A stretch of DNA of 64,000 nt, taken from Thecamonas trahens ATCC 50062 (lineage: Eukaryota; Apusozoa; Apusomonadida; Apusomonadidae). Every line of letters starts with the position of its first letter. The first letter of the stretch is position 1. The translations under genes and the position numbers were made by a program. The notes beneath the pieces were generated by a model. It had not been told where the DNA came from. It saw only the letters and a program-made list of their open reading frames with translations, and did no database searches. This document shows positions 8,924-18,982 of the stretch, one piece after another. Where the stretch lies: positions 98,996-162,995 of the forward strand of contig NW_013657634.1 in the NCBI RefSeq assembly GCF_000142905.1. Direction: 5' to 3'.

Positions 8924-9787
8924 ATGGCGGAGGCTGGGACCGGAAGCGATGGCGGTGGCAAGAGGTGGCGATGGGCAGGTCTTGCAGCGGCAGCGGGCTA
9001 TGTTCTCGCCATTGTCGTTGGTGCGCCAACAAGAGGCTGGAGTGACCATGTCCAGACCGTGGTCATGGGATTGGCATCAGGGATCTTGCTGACACTGCTA
9101 GCTCCGCCGATCTCGCCGTCGCCATCTCTGTCATCGACATCAGGCTGGATCATCGCTGCCGTGCCCCGAGTGGCGGCCATGACGGTCGCGGCTTCTCTGC
9201 TGCTGGCGCTGGGGAGTGTCTCTGCTCTGAACAACGCAGACTTTACTCTCGGCATCCCGCACTCGGGCACGCACTTTGTTGTCGCGCTTGCTGTTGCCGG
9301 AGCCGCCGCCATCGCCGGCTGGCTTGTCGCCAGCTGTGCTTCCCGCCGTCCGCCGCCGCCTCCGTCGCGGAATCGGTTGCAGCACGCGCATGCACGGCGG
9401 CGCCGAGACCGCGGCAGCAGGCCATCGCGTCCGGTCCCTCCCACCGAGCTGGAGCACACAACATCGATGCCCGGCGTGTTTCACGCTCCGGCAGCGCCGC
9501 CTGCAGTGCCAACGGCATCTCCTGCGCGGTCCTGGGCTGACTGGCTCAACCCAATGACATGGTTCGCATCGCCCGGCAGCACGCCAGACGCTGCTGACGC
9601 CTACACCTCGGACGGCTCCGCATCGTATTACTCGGATCGCATGACCGGGCGGACGTTGTTCGACACTGCCAAGTCGGGCTTGACCGTCTACTCGGAGTCA
9701 TGCAGCTCGAATTCGGGCACGGCCGCGGGCGCGGGTGTGTGTGCAGGCGAGGGCGTAGACTCGGTCTCCAGCTCTTGGTCAGTATGA
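8924..9787 (+). CDS. Small multi-pass membrane protein of unknown function
   Basis: Not recognised. From the ATG at 8924 the product has 287 residues. Four hydrophobic segments are visible at about residues 16-32, 42-60, 70-95 and 110-135, followed by a basic Arg-rich stretch (RRPPPPPSRNRLQHAHARRRR). A long Ser/Thr/Ala-rich tail comes last, containing WADWLNPMTWF and Tyr/Ser clusters. The basic patch after the last hydrophobic segment suggests a cytoplasmic tail. The frame is open back to 8669, but residues encoded before 8924 are proline and polar low complexity, so the start is a judgement. Its last codons overlap the 3' end of the CLU gene on the other strand by 9 bp. Confidence 0.6.
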   Translation: MAEAGTGSDGGGKRWRWAGLAAAAGYVLAIVVGAPTRGWSDHVQTVVMGLASGILLTLLAPPISPSPSLSSTSGWIIAAVPRVAAMTVAASLLLALGSVSALNNADFTLGIPHSGTHFVVALAVAGAAAIAGWLVASCASRRPPPPPSRNRLQHAHARRRRDRGSRPSRPVPPTELEHTTSMPGVFHAPAAPPAVPTASPARSWADWLNPMTWFASPGSTPDAADAYTSDGSASYYSDRMTGRTLFDTAKSGLTVYSESCSSNSGTAAGAGVCAGEGVDSVSSSWSV

Positions 9788-12700
9788 CTTGCGCACCATG
9801 GCCTCGATCTCGATCGCCAGCACCATGAGGGCGAGCGGAACACGCCCGATCATCCGAAACGTGACTTGCCACGGCCGCTCCTGAACCAATTTCTGCTGCT
9901 GTGGCGCACCAAACGGCTTGGCCGCGCTGTGGTGGCCAAACGGCTTGGCCGCGCTGTGGTGGCCAAACGGCTTGGCTCGACCATGGTGGCCAAACGGCTG
10001 GTGCGCATGTCGGGACCCGTGCTGGCCCTGGGCAGGTATGATCCGTTCCGCTCGCAAAACCTTGTTGTTGGCCCGCTCAAAGGTGTATGAGACGCTGCCA
10101 TCGGCGCTCGTGAACAGATCGCCCTCTCTGCCACACCTGAACATTGTTGTCTTCCACGGCACATTGCCGTTGTGGCTGCTGGCGTCGAGTTGCAGCTTCT
10201 CGCTGTCCCAAATCCATCGTGAGTTTCGGCCGCTGGAGGCAAGACGGTAGGGGAGCTTGACCTCGATGCCCGGACCGCAAAAGCTGATGCTGCTACCCGA
10301 CGACAAGCACTCGAGCATCCGCGCATTCCACAGCCACTCGATCTGGCTGCCCCCGTCTGAGACGGGAACCAGCCGACCCATAGGCTTGCCGGTCGGCGAG
10401 GGAGGTGCGCGGGCAAGTAGCTTGAGCCCTTTGAGGACTATATTGCGCTCCAGAACAAAGTGCGCATAGTGCCGCTCGATCTCACCGACTGCAAGATTGG
10501 CGTCAAGCGACGATGATGGGTCGCACGTGGAGATAAGCATGCGCGCCCGCGCGTACGCCGCGTGTGCGGTGACATCGTCGGCCCCGAGTTGGTCTGCAAA
10601 TCGCGCAGTGATGAACCAGAGCGCCGCCACGTCGGGTGCCGCCATCAGTGCGTGCTTCAAATCCGGCGCGAGCTTGGGGTAGTATGCTGTTGACGCCGTC
10701 CACAGGTCGCGGTCTGCCACCTGCAGCACTCGCTGGCCCATGGCCACAACCTTGGCATGCGACGCCATCTGGAGCCGGACCATCGGAGTCCGCGGCGTGA
10801 CAGAAGCGACCTGGCTGGCCTTGAACGGCGCAGCAAGCGCGAGCACAGACATCGGCTGCCGCACCATTGTCCCATTGACGGCCTCGGTAAAATGGATACC
10901 AGTCGCAGCCTGGACTCGCGCAAAGACCAAGCCGAGGTCGACGCTCGTTCGCAGCTCCGCACCGTGCTCCACGTCCATCGGGTACTTGGCCGCTACATGC
11001 GCTACAAACGATCCGCCGCGCGCCCAAACCGTCGTCGCCGCCCGCGACGTGCCCAGCACAAGGTTAAAGTGGTCGACAATTCGCGCCCTAAGCTCGTTCT
11101 CGTCGCGCCCGACGCCCCCGCAGTCACGCATGATCTCGCGGAGCTCGACCTTGAGTGTCCGGCTCACCATTTCCGTGAGCAGCAGCCGTCGCAGACGCGC
11201 TGCCGCCACTCCGCCCTTCTCTTCGACCAAACCAGCAACGGCGCCGAGGTACCGGACGTTGATGCCCCACTCGTGCAGTGCGTCCTCGAGAATGTCAAGC
11301 ACGGCCGCATCGAGCTCGGCGGCTCGGCCTCCGGAATGAGCACGCGGCCATGCTCGGATTGCTTGCAAATGGACCGACCTTGGCCCCAGATCGAGGCCAG
11401 TTACCTCGCTCGCCTCATCGGACTCGGCCTTGCCCTCGGAAGCAGTCGGCAGAATTCGGGACCGGGCTTCAACCGCAAGTCGAATCTCGTGCCGCAGCGC
11501 CTCGCCAGCGACCACAAAATCCTTAGCGAGACTGGTAATCGATGCTGCTAGCTCGTTCCATGTCTGCGGCTCGACGTCGCGTGACGCATGGGCGCCGTCT
11601 TTGTCAGCCGCACGCGCTTGCGCCTCAATCTCGGCATGCGCTGCCGCGTACGCATCGTGGAGCTCGCGTGCAAACGCTGGAATGACATGGGTGCGGAGGT
11701 GCGCGACAGCGGCGCGGACCCGGGCGTTATGGGTGCTGTGGTCGTTGCGGCCCAGACCGAAACGCGTCTGGCGAGAGCGGGTGCGGAAAGGCAGACACCA
11801 GTTCGGGCCGGAGGAGCCGGTAGAGGTGCGAGCCGCGGAGAGTCACGACCGGCTCGTCAGGGGGGAAGAGCCGGGCAGTGTCGAGGACATATGTCCGGCC
11901 GTCGGTGCCGACGTGGACCTCGACATCGGCAGCGAGTCGCGTTTGAATGGTGGCCGATCCGTCGCGCGAAGTGACAGCATGCTCAGCAAGATTGAGCCCG
12001 ACGCCGAGCTGCTCGAGTGCACGTCCGGTGGCGGACTCGGGAGCCGCCTGATGGACGGTGACGCCCGCATCGCTCGAACCGTGGACCAGCGACTCTGGCG
12101 GCACAATCGGAACCAGCGCTGCGGCAACAAGTCGAAAGCCAGAGTAGTCAACCAGTGCAAGAAGCGGGGCACCGAGACCAGGCACATATGCTGAAGTCAC
12201 TGCTTCAGCACCAAGAAGCTCGTGGGCAGCGGCCTTGCCGGCAAAAGCATCGCCGCCGTAGAGGCCGGTCGTGTCGCGGGCAAACTTGAGCAGCATTCCG
12301 TCCACAACATACTTGTCGCCACCGGCCACGCCGCCCATCGACTGCGAGGGGGGATGTGTCTGTGCCGTAGGCGGGAGGTGCATCTCGTCGACAATGATCT
12401 TGGCGTGGGCCCGCGCCGCCGCCTCAAACTCTCCACGCACCATGGCCAGCTGCTCTTCTCGATCTGCACTCTCCGACTCGAGCACTTCTTGATACATGCG
12501 ATTCCAATCTACACTGCTGTTGCACTCTGCATTGCTTGCAGCACGTTCCGGGGCGGCGGTCCGAGTCGCCGTTGGCGCAGGGGCCGAGCTAGGCGCACCA
12601 TCGTCGAGCGGATGGTACATGTGATGCGCCAGCCCTAGAATCCCACCACCAATGCCTTCTCCAAGCCGACCACCTCCATCACCACTATCCAGATCAATCT

Positions 12701-12836
12701 GAGGAGGACCCAAGGCTGCATAAAATCCATCATCATCATCATCATCACCACCAGCACCAGCACCAGCACCATCATCATCGTGGACCAGAGGCGCATACAT
12801 GGAGACGAGCTGCGGGCGCACACCAAAGTCAGCCAT
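9779..12836 (-). CDS. CLU central-domain protein (clustered-mitochondria family), one frameshift
   Basis: The family binds mRNAs for mitochondrial proteins and affects mitochondrial distribution. The CLU domain starts near residue 165: KYVVDGMLLKFARDTTGLYGG, YVPGLGAPLLALVDYSGFR, ADVEVHVGTDGRTYVLDTAR, LYRLLRPELV. The frame is interrupted in PLSPDAF. Skipping one base in TTTCGG (minus strand, plus positions 11757-11762) gives DAFGLGRNDHSTHNARVRAA and continues to 9779, about 1018 residues in total. The part after the shift (VIPAFARELHDAY, GINVRYLGAVAGLV, RRLLLTEMVSRTLK) is the expected continuation, so this is one gene. The N-terminal CLU_N domain and C-terminal TPRs of full-length CLU proteins are not visible. 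The C-terminus carries AKPFGHHS repeats and a hydrophobic end. The ATG at 12836 was chosen because upstream sequence is (CA)n and poly-C. Confidence 0.83.
9916..9990 (-). repeat. In-frame 24-bp repeat encoding AKPFGHHS
   Basis: About three copies of a 24-bp unit (plus strand GTGGCCAAACGGCTTGGCCG...) near the 3' end of the CLU gene. On the coding strand they read HHGRAKPFG / HHSAAKPFG / HHSAAKPFG, so the expansion keeps the reading frame. Confidence 0.85.
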
Positions 12837-12901
12837 GACGTGCGGGGGGTGAAGCAAGGGTACGGCCGTCCAAGTGGGTGAGGTCAAGCGAGTGTGGTCC
12901 A

Positions 12902-12971
<70 letters not shown>

Positions 12972-13371
12972 GGGTGTGGTGGCTGGTCTGGCCATCACCA
13001 CTTGGTCCATGTCACCCTTTTTCAGGGCCTGTCCACCCCCCCCCCCCCCCCCTCCCCCTCCCCCTCTCTCCCCTCCTCGCCACCACACACGTCAGATGGC
13101 CACTATAGACGGAATACTTATTGTCTGATCTCATCCTTTACACCAAGCATGTACCATATACCTTTTTTCATAGCGCTCATAGTTGTATCGTTCCAGCTGT
13201 GATATTCTCCTCGTTACAGCCTCTGCACTCTTCGGTCGTGTGCACGGAGAGCCATGTCAGGTGCGAGAAGGGCGACAGGGCCGAGACGGGCGGAGGCAGG
13301 GCGAGGGGGGGGGGGGAGGGAGACAGGGCGAGAAGGGGAACTATACGTCACTTTAATTCTTTAGGGCTTCC
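12837..13371. promoter_or_regulatory. Divergent 5' region between the CLU and alpha-mannosidase genes
   Basis: It contains a long (TG)n tract at about 12905-12970, a C run at about 13037-13070 followed by pyrimidines and CACACACGTCAG, and AT-richer sequence at 13110-13220. Open frames across the (TG)n only encode Cys/Val repeats and are not genes. The C-run/CAG combination resembles a 3' splice site for a 5'-leader intron of the mannosidase gene. Confidence 0.5.
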
Positions 13372-16269
13372 ATGGGTGTGGTGGGTGGCGGGCTGTGCGT
13401 GGCGACTGTGCTGGTGCTGGGACTGGCGTGCGTGCTGGTGGGTAGGGTGGCTGGCGAGGGGGAGACGGTTCACATCATTTGTCACTCGCATGACGATGTG
13501 GGCTATGTCAAGACGTATGAGCAGTACTACGAGGATCAAGTCCGGTTCATCATCTCGTCGGTCTCGGATGAGCTGGCAAAGGATCCGGAGCTGCGGTTCA
13601 TCCAGGTGGAGACGGCGTACTTTCAGATGTGGTGGGAGGACGAGAGAACGACGCAGGCGCAGAGGGAGACGATCAAGGCGTTGGCGGCGTCGGGCCAGCT
13701 CGAGTTTGTGTCAGGCGGCATTGTGATGAACGACGAGGCTGTGGCCCACTATGAGCCAGTCATCCAGCAGATGACCGAAGGCCACTTGTTCCTTCTCAAC
13801 ACCGTCGGCGTGGTGCCTGCCTTTGGCTGGCAAATCGATCCGTTTGGCGCGTCGTCGGTCACGCCGTTGCTTTGGGCGGCGTCAGGCTTCAACGGCCATG
13901 TCATCCGCCGCATCAACTGGGAAGAGTCGTTTGCGCTCAAAGCGGCGGGCTCGGAGGAGTTTCTCTGGCGCGGCGACGCTTGCGCGCCTGCATCGCCGGC
14001 CTCCAACGTCTCGGACATCTACACCCACATCCTCGGGCTGACGTACTCTGCGCCGCACGGTTTCAACTTTGAGCATCCAGACGCCAAACCGGCGACGCCG
14101 GAGAACCTACCGCTGCTTGCCGACGAGTTTTTTGCCAACGTGCTGGTGCGGCTGCCGTGGTATGTCGACTCGGGTCATGTGATGGTCCCTGCTGGTGGCG
14201 ACTTTGCGTACACCAACGCGTCGCTGATGTTTCGCAACCAGTCGGCAGTGGTGGCGTACCTCAACGAGCACTCGGCGGCCAAGTATCGCAACATGACGTT
14301 TCGGTTCTCTACGGTGGGCGAGTACTTTGCCGCTGTCCATGCCTCGCTTGCTGCGAGCGGGACGCGAGTCAACCAGTTTGTCGACAAGGACTTTCTCCCG
14401 TACATCGAGCTTCCAGAGACTGACTGGACAGGGTTTTTCACCTCGCGGCCATCGCTCAAGGCGTTCTCGCGGGCGCAGGACGCCAATTTGCGCGTGGCCG
14501 AGATGCTGTATCTGCACGCGTTTCGGGCGGCAGGGAGTGCGGCGCAGTTTGCGCGGCTGGCGAGTGGCCGGTGGGCGCAGTCAATTCTCCAGCACCACGA
14601 CGCCATTACCGGGACGTCCAAGCTCCAAGTAGTTGCCGATTACAAGAAACATCTCGCAGAGGCAACGGCCGCGGGCAACGCGCTAGCGTTTGACGCGCTG
14701 GCGCACCTCGGCCTCGCTGCCAACGTCTCGACATCGGCGCGCAAGGGTCTTGCGCGCCCGCGCGCAGGCAGTCCGGTAACGTCGGCCGTTGTCGTTTGCA
14801 ATTCGCTCGGTTGGGCACGCTCGGACATGGTTGCCGTCGACTTTGACGGTGTCTACGTTGACGGGATGAGCGTCGAGGTGAGCCACGCTCGGAGCGGCGC
14901 GCAGGTTGCAGTCCAGCTCGACGGCGAGTGCGAGGCAACGGGCACGCGGCCGACGCTTTGGTTCCAGGCTGTGGATGTGCCGGCAGCAGCGTGCGTCACG
15001 TTCAAGATCGAACTCGCCGTAGGTAGTGGCGTCGAGCCAGAACCTGTTGCTGGCTGTGCGCGCGTGCCCGCGTCTGATGGGGCGTTCACCATCGACAATG
15101 GGGTGGTCGGCCTCAAGTTTGACGCCAGTGCCGGCGTGACCGGAGTGAGGTCGGCCGACTACCGTGGCGGGGCGTGGTCGCTGCTCGACGTGGAGCTGAT
15201 CAACTACGCGTCGTCGCTCGGCTCGGCGTACGTGTTCCGAACCGACATTGGTGTGGTGTTGGGCGGCCCGGCGGCGCTTGTGCGGAGCAGCGGCGAGCTT
15301 GTCGAGACGGTGACCGCAGTGTACACGGTCCACGGCAAGACGACAGTGAGCTGGCGCGTGTTTCATCCACCGGCGCCGAGCGCGGATCAGAAGCGGCGGA
15401 TCGATGTGGCAGTGGCGCTCGGCCCGGTTGACGCGACCGGGGATGGCACCAATGTGGCGTTGAGGTTTGTGACGGATCTTGAGGCCAATGGCGGGTTCTA
15501 CACCGACGACTCGGGCCTGCAGTACCGACTGCGGTTTACCGAGCCCGGCTCTGCACCGTCGTACTCGTACTACCCAGCGGTGTCGGGTGTGCACGTGGCG
15601 GCGTGGGGCGGCGGCGCTGCGCTCGGCGTGGCTGTGCCGTACACGCACGGCGCTGGATCGCCGAGCAACGGCGCGTTCGAGGTTATGGTTCATCGGCGGA
15701 TGCTGCAGAACGGGTGGCCCAACGCCGGGCTCGGGCAGGCGCTCAACGACACAACCCGAGTCCATCCGGTTTTCACCCTCGTGGCCGGCAACACGAGTCG
15801 CGCCGGTGTGGCGATGCGAACCAAGCTGACGTACCTCAACAACAACCCACTCGCACTGTTCTTTGGTCAACTTCCACCACCCGAGCTTGCCGCCAGTGCC
15901 ACGCCATCAATCCTGACCACAAGCTTGCCGGAGTTTGCGCATCTTCTTACCGCCAAGGTCCGCGACGGCGGACCGGGCGCGCCGATCATGCTGCGGCTGG
16001 CGCGACTTGACCAGTGCGAGACCGAGGGTTCGGAAGAGCGGCTGTGCATCCCAACCGCTGCCACATTTGGCAGCGCCGCCTCGCTCGATGAGCGTTCGCT
16101 CACGATGGTCCTGCCGCGCGCCAAAGTTTCACGATGGAGCTGGCCGGCGCCCAACCCTACAGCCGAGATCGACGCTGGCGGCCTTGCCGGCGACAGCGCG
16201 GTCGACACCGAGTGCGTCGCGCTCTCTCCGCTGGAGATCCGTGCCTTTTTCCTCCATCCAGGCGTATGA
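13372..16269 (+). CDS. Secreted/lysosomal alpha-mannosidase, glycoside hydrolase family 38
   Basis: A class II alpha-mannosidase of 965 residues that would trim mannose from N-glycans in the lysosome or outside the cell. A signal peptide occupies about residues 1-28 (hydrophobic VATVLVLGLACVLVG). The zinc motif CHSHDDVGYVKTYEQYY (about 38) corresponds to HTHNDVGWLKT of lysosomal enzymes; the usual Trp is Tyr. The nucleophile Asp lies in FGWQIDPFGAS (about 157). The family sequence LQHHDAITGTSK (about 407) is conserved. The C-terminal half shows the beta-sandwich landmarks of GH38, including a region around 730-830 with SGVHVAAWGGG and MVHRRMLQNGW. Several N-glycosylation sequons (NVS, NAS, NQS, NMT, NDT, NTS) are present. 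Length and order match lysosomal MAN2B1 rather than Golgi MAN2A, which carries an N-terminal membrane anchor. Confidence 0.95.
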   Translation: MGVVGGGLCVATVLVLGLACVLVGRVAGEGETVHIICHSHDDVGYVKTYEQYYEDQVRFIISSVSDELAKDPELRFIQVETAYFQMWWEDERTTQAQRETIKALAASGQLEFVSGGIVMNDEAVAHYEPVIQQMTEGHLFLLNTVGVVPAFGWQIDPFGASSVTPLLWAASGFNGHVIRRINWEESFALKAAGSEEFLWRGDACAPASPASNVSDIYTHILGLTYSAPHGFNFEHPDAKPATPENLPLLADEFFANVLVRLPWYVDSGHVMVPAGGDFAYTNASLMFRNQSAVVAYLNEHSAAKYRNMTFRFSTVGEYFAAVHASLAASGTRVNQFVDKDFLPYIELPETDWTGFFTSRPSLKAFSRAQDANLRVAEMLYLHAFRAAGSAAQFARLASGRWAQSILQHHDAITGTSKLQVVADYKKHLAEATAAGNALAFDALAHLGLAANVSTSARKGLARPRAGSPVTSAVVVCNSLGWARSDMVAVDFDGVYVDGMSVEVSHARSGAQVAVQLDGECEATGTRPTLWFQAVDVPAAACVTFKIELAVGSGVEPEPVAGCARVPASDGAFTIDNGVVGLKFDASAGVTGVRSADYRGGAWSLLDVELINYASSLGSAYVFRTDIGVVLGGPAALVRSSGELVETVTAVYTVHGKTTVSWRVFHPPAPSADQKRRIDVAVALGPVDATGDGTNVALRFVTDLEANGGFYTDDSGLQYRLRFTEPGSAPSYSYYPAVSGVHVAAWGGGAALGVAVPYTHGAGSPSNGAFEVMVHRRMLQNGWPNAGLGQALNDTTRVHPVFTLVAGNTSRAGVAMRTKLTYLNNNPLALFFGQLPPPELAASATPSILTTSLPEFAHLLTAKVRDGGPGAPIMLRLARLDQCETEGSEERLCIPTAATFGSAASLDERSLTMVLPRAKVSRWSWPAPNPTAEIDAGGLAGDSAVDTECVALSPLEIRAFFLHPGV

Positions 16270-16451
16270 GCGCACCCACGCCACGACAGCTGTTCACTGA
16301 GTTGAACCCGACGAGGATAGTGAAAGTAGCCATGATAATGATGATGGGAGTGACGGTTGCGACGAACATCGCCATGATGTGACAACGGTTGTTTTTGAAT
16401 TTCGATCTCTGTCGCAGTCGCCGTCGTCGCGTCACACTTGACCCATCAACC

Positions 16452-16667
16452 ATGTTCTGGGGTACGTACCACATCAGCGCAAGGACAAGATGGTCCTGGA
16501 GGCCATAGCCCATACATCCACACTAGCCCCCCCCCCCCCCACTATCTGAGTGATACTAGCCATGTGGCTGGCACTGTCAACTCTGACGGGAGTAGCCTTG
16601 CGAGTATGCCATGACCCAGGATGGGACAGCAGGCGAGAGGGAGAGGATGGCTTTGGATGGGCCACGA

Positions 16668-16710
<43 letters not shown>

Positions 16711-18184
16711 CACCCCCCAAACACCACCAGCCAGTGACTAGAGAGGGAGGAAGGGAGAGAGAGAGATGAACGGATGGGTGAAGTCATCCACATTGATATG
16801 TATGGTCTGTGGGCAAGTGTATGCCTGGGGGGGGGATGGTCTGTGTGGTGGCTGTCTTGAGTCTTGTCAAGTGACAAAGAGTGTCTGCATCCAAAACCCG
16901 AGCCATGGGAGAGGTACCACTCGAGGTGGGCCACATGACGGGATGCAGGTAGTATGGAGAGCAGAGTGGAGGTGGAGGAATAGCAGGTTGTGGCAGATGC
17001 ACTTATGGTTGTTGTGGTGGTAATGGGATGGGTTTATACCTCGTGTAGGACTGGAATGCTTCCCGGGGAAGACGTACTCGCAGTCGCCCGAGGTGCCGAC
17101 GCGGCTGTCGCAGGCGTGCCTGGCGCACGATGCCGAGACTGGTGCGCGTGCGACGGTGACGTGCAAGGTTGACGGGCACACGTACAACCTGTGCACGCTC
17201 GAGGCTGGGCGCACCGACTCGCAGACGCTGGATCTGATGTACGGCGCGGACGTGCCTGTCTCGTTCTCGGTCATCGGCGACGCGACGGTGCACCTCTCGG
17301 GCTACGTCATGGTTGACGAGGAGCCTGAGGAGGACCATGGGATGTACCTGTCTGAGGAGCAGCTGGAGGACCTGCGGGAGCGCGGTCTGCTCGACGACGA
17401 CGACATTCTCGACTCGGACGAGGAGATCGAGGAGATGGACGAGGAGACGCGGGCCAACACGCTGATGAACGCCATGTTCTCGGGCAAGGGCAAGGGCGGC
17501 GACAACGAGAGCGACGACGACGAGGGTGATGACGAGTACGTGCCGTCGGGCTCCGAGGAGGGCGACCACGACCTGCCGGCGGGCTCCGAGTCGGACGACG
17601 ACGAGGCGCTGGACGAGGAGGAGATGATCCGGCAGTACCTGGCGCAGAAGAAGCGCAAGGCGCCGGCTGACGAGGCCGAGGGCAAGAAGGCGTCCAAGAA
17701 GGCCAAGAACCTCGAGGCCGAGGCTGTGGAGAAGAAGCAGAAGGCCAAGAAGGAGGCCAAGGCCAAGAAGGAGGCCAAGGCCAAGGCGGCCAAGGAGGCC
17801 AAGGAGGCCAAGGAGGCCCAGGAGGCCAAGGCGGCCAAGAAGTCCAAGGGTAAGGCCAAGAAGGTGACGCTCAAGAACGGGCTCTGCTACGTCGATGTCG
17901 AGGAGGGCAAGGGCGCGGTGGCCAAGAACGGGCGGACCGTCACGGTCAAGTACATCGGCAAGCTCAAGTCGGGCAAGAAGTTCGACTCGAGCAAGTCGTT
18001 CTCCTTCCGCCTCGGTGCCGGCGAGGTCATCCAGGGCTGGGACGTCGGTGTCAAGGGCATGCGCATCGGCGGCAAGCGGACGCTGTACATCCCGGCCAAG
18101 TTGGGCTACGGCTCGCAGCGCGCCGGGCCGATTCCGCCCAACTCGGAGCTGATCTTTGACGTCTGCCTTAAGGGTGTCAACTAA
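16452..18184 (+). CDS. Nucleolar FKBP-type prolyl isomerase with nucleoplasmin-like N-terminus (Fpr3/4, FKBP39 type), two exons
   Basis: A histone-chaperone-like peptidyl-prolyl isomerase of 381 residues. Exon 1 is only ATGTTCTGGG (16452-16461), followed by GTACGT. Exon 2 starts at 17049 after GTGTAG. The join reads MFWGLECFPGKTYSQSPEV, the characteristic start of this family. Domains in order are a nucleoplasmin-like domain (1 to about 95), acidic tracts (about 100-205), a Lys/Ala/Glu-rich coil (about 205-285) and a C-terminal FKBP domain (about 285-381). The FKBP domain has conserved VKYIGKL, KFDSS, EVIQGWDVG, GYGSQ and ELIFDVCL. Fpr3/4-type proteins act on histones and ribosomal-DNA chromatin. 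Without the microexon the frame has no ATG upstream of the nucleoplasmin domain (a stop lies at 17021), so the intron is required. Confidence 0.95.
16462..17048 (+). other. Intron of the FKBP gene (587 nt)
   Basis: Donor GTACGT at 16462 and acceptor GTGTAG ending at 17048, phase 1. It contains a C run (16527-16540), a (GAC)n microsatellite (16666-16710) and GGGGGGG at 16830. It is several times longer than the LMBRD1 intron and begins ten bases after the start codon. Confidence 0.88.
16666..16710 (+). repeat. (GAC)n microsatellite inside the FKBP intron
   Basis: About 14 consecutive GAC triplets. Because it lies in an intron, the Thr/Asp/Val runs it encodes in various frames are not protein. 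Confidence 0.9.
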
Positions 18185-18840
18185 GATGCGGATCAAACAG
18201 TCTCTGTCGTGTGTGCATTGATGATGTGTGTAATGAGGGGGGGATGGGGAGGGCAAGGAGGGAAGGGATGGGAGGGGTCACAAAGCAAAAGAGAGAAGGG
18301 AGATCTACCCCCGGGCTGACTCGTGCGCGCAGGATGTCTTCCTGGCCCGAGTGGCAATACCGGGGGATATAATACTTTTTGATTAACTTTCCTCACCCTG
18401 ATCCCGCTCCCCTGCCCACGCCGGCCATCAGAACAGTATGTGGCGAGACACTCTCCAAATGGGTTTGCATCACTCTGCCTCTTTGCCACCTCTCCTCCCG
18501 TCCGCACCGCACCGCACCCTCCCCCCCCCTCGCATCCCCACCCCAGGTCACCCACTCGCTTCTACTCGCACGGCGCAGTAGCCGGCCATGACCTCGGTCT
18601 CGGGTCGTGTCCCGCTCTCGCCCGTCCCGCCGCCTCAACCAATCCCCACTGGCTCTGCCCCGCATCTGGCTCACGCCATGACCACCGCTGAGCCGCCTGT
18701 CGACTTTCCCACTTCAAGCTCTGCATTCTAGGTCCAGTTGCCGTCCGTGATGCTCTCAAGGCCGCCGTCCATCCGTTCTGCATTCATCGTCGCTGTGTCC
18801 GTGCCCGCGCCCGCGCTCTTGGTCTCAGCCCCGACGGCGA
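18185..18840. other. Intergenic and 5' region before the kinase gene
   Basis: No gene supported. It holds a G-rich stretch (18236-18300), a short AT-rich segment (GGGATATAATACTTTTTGATTAAC, about 18363-18388, written here only as a location) and pyrimidine-rich sequence. A GTATGT at 18436 resembles the local 5' splice-site consensus and CTCAG at about 18829 an acceptor, so an upstream non-coding or short exon of the kinase gene may lie here. No P-loop-encoding exon was found. Confidence 0.4.
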
Positions 18841-18875
18841 TGAATGCCATGGCGCTGGCGACGGTGAAGGCGATC

Positions 18876-18877
<2 letters not shown>

Positions 18878-18930
<53 letters not shown>
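18878..18930 (+). repeat. (GACGAT)n hexanucleotide repeat
   Basis: About nine GACGAT units. In the frame of the downstream GTPase-like sequence they would encode an Asp run; in another frame Met-Thr repeats. Whether they are translated is unresolved. Confidence 0.85.
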
Positions 18931-18933
<3 letters not shown>

Positions 18934-18982
18934 TCTTGCTACCCGGCACTGCTACAACGCCGAGGGCACGGGCCCGGTCCGT

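Noticed and set aside
12874-13202. Open frames encoding Cys/Val repeats
   Set aside because: They are translations of a (TG)n microsatellite and poly-C in the intergenic region.
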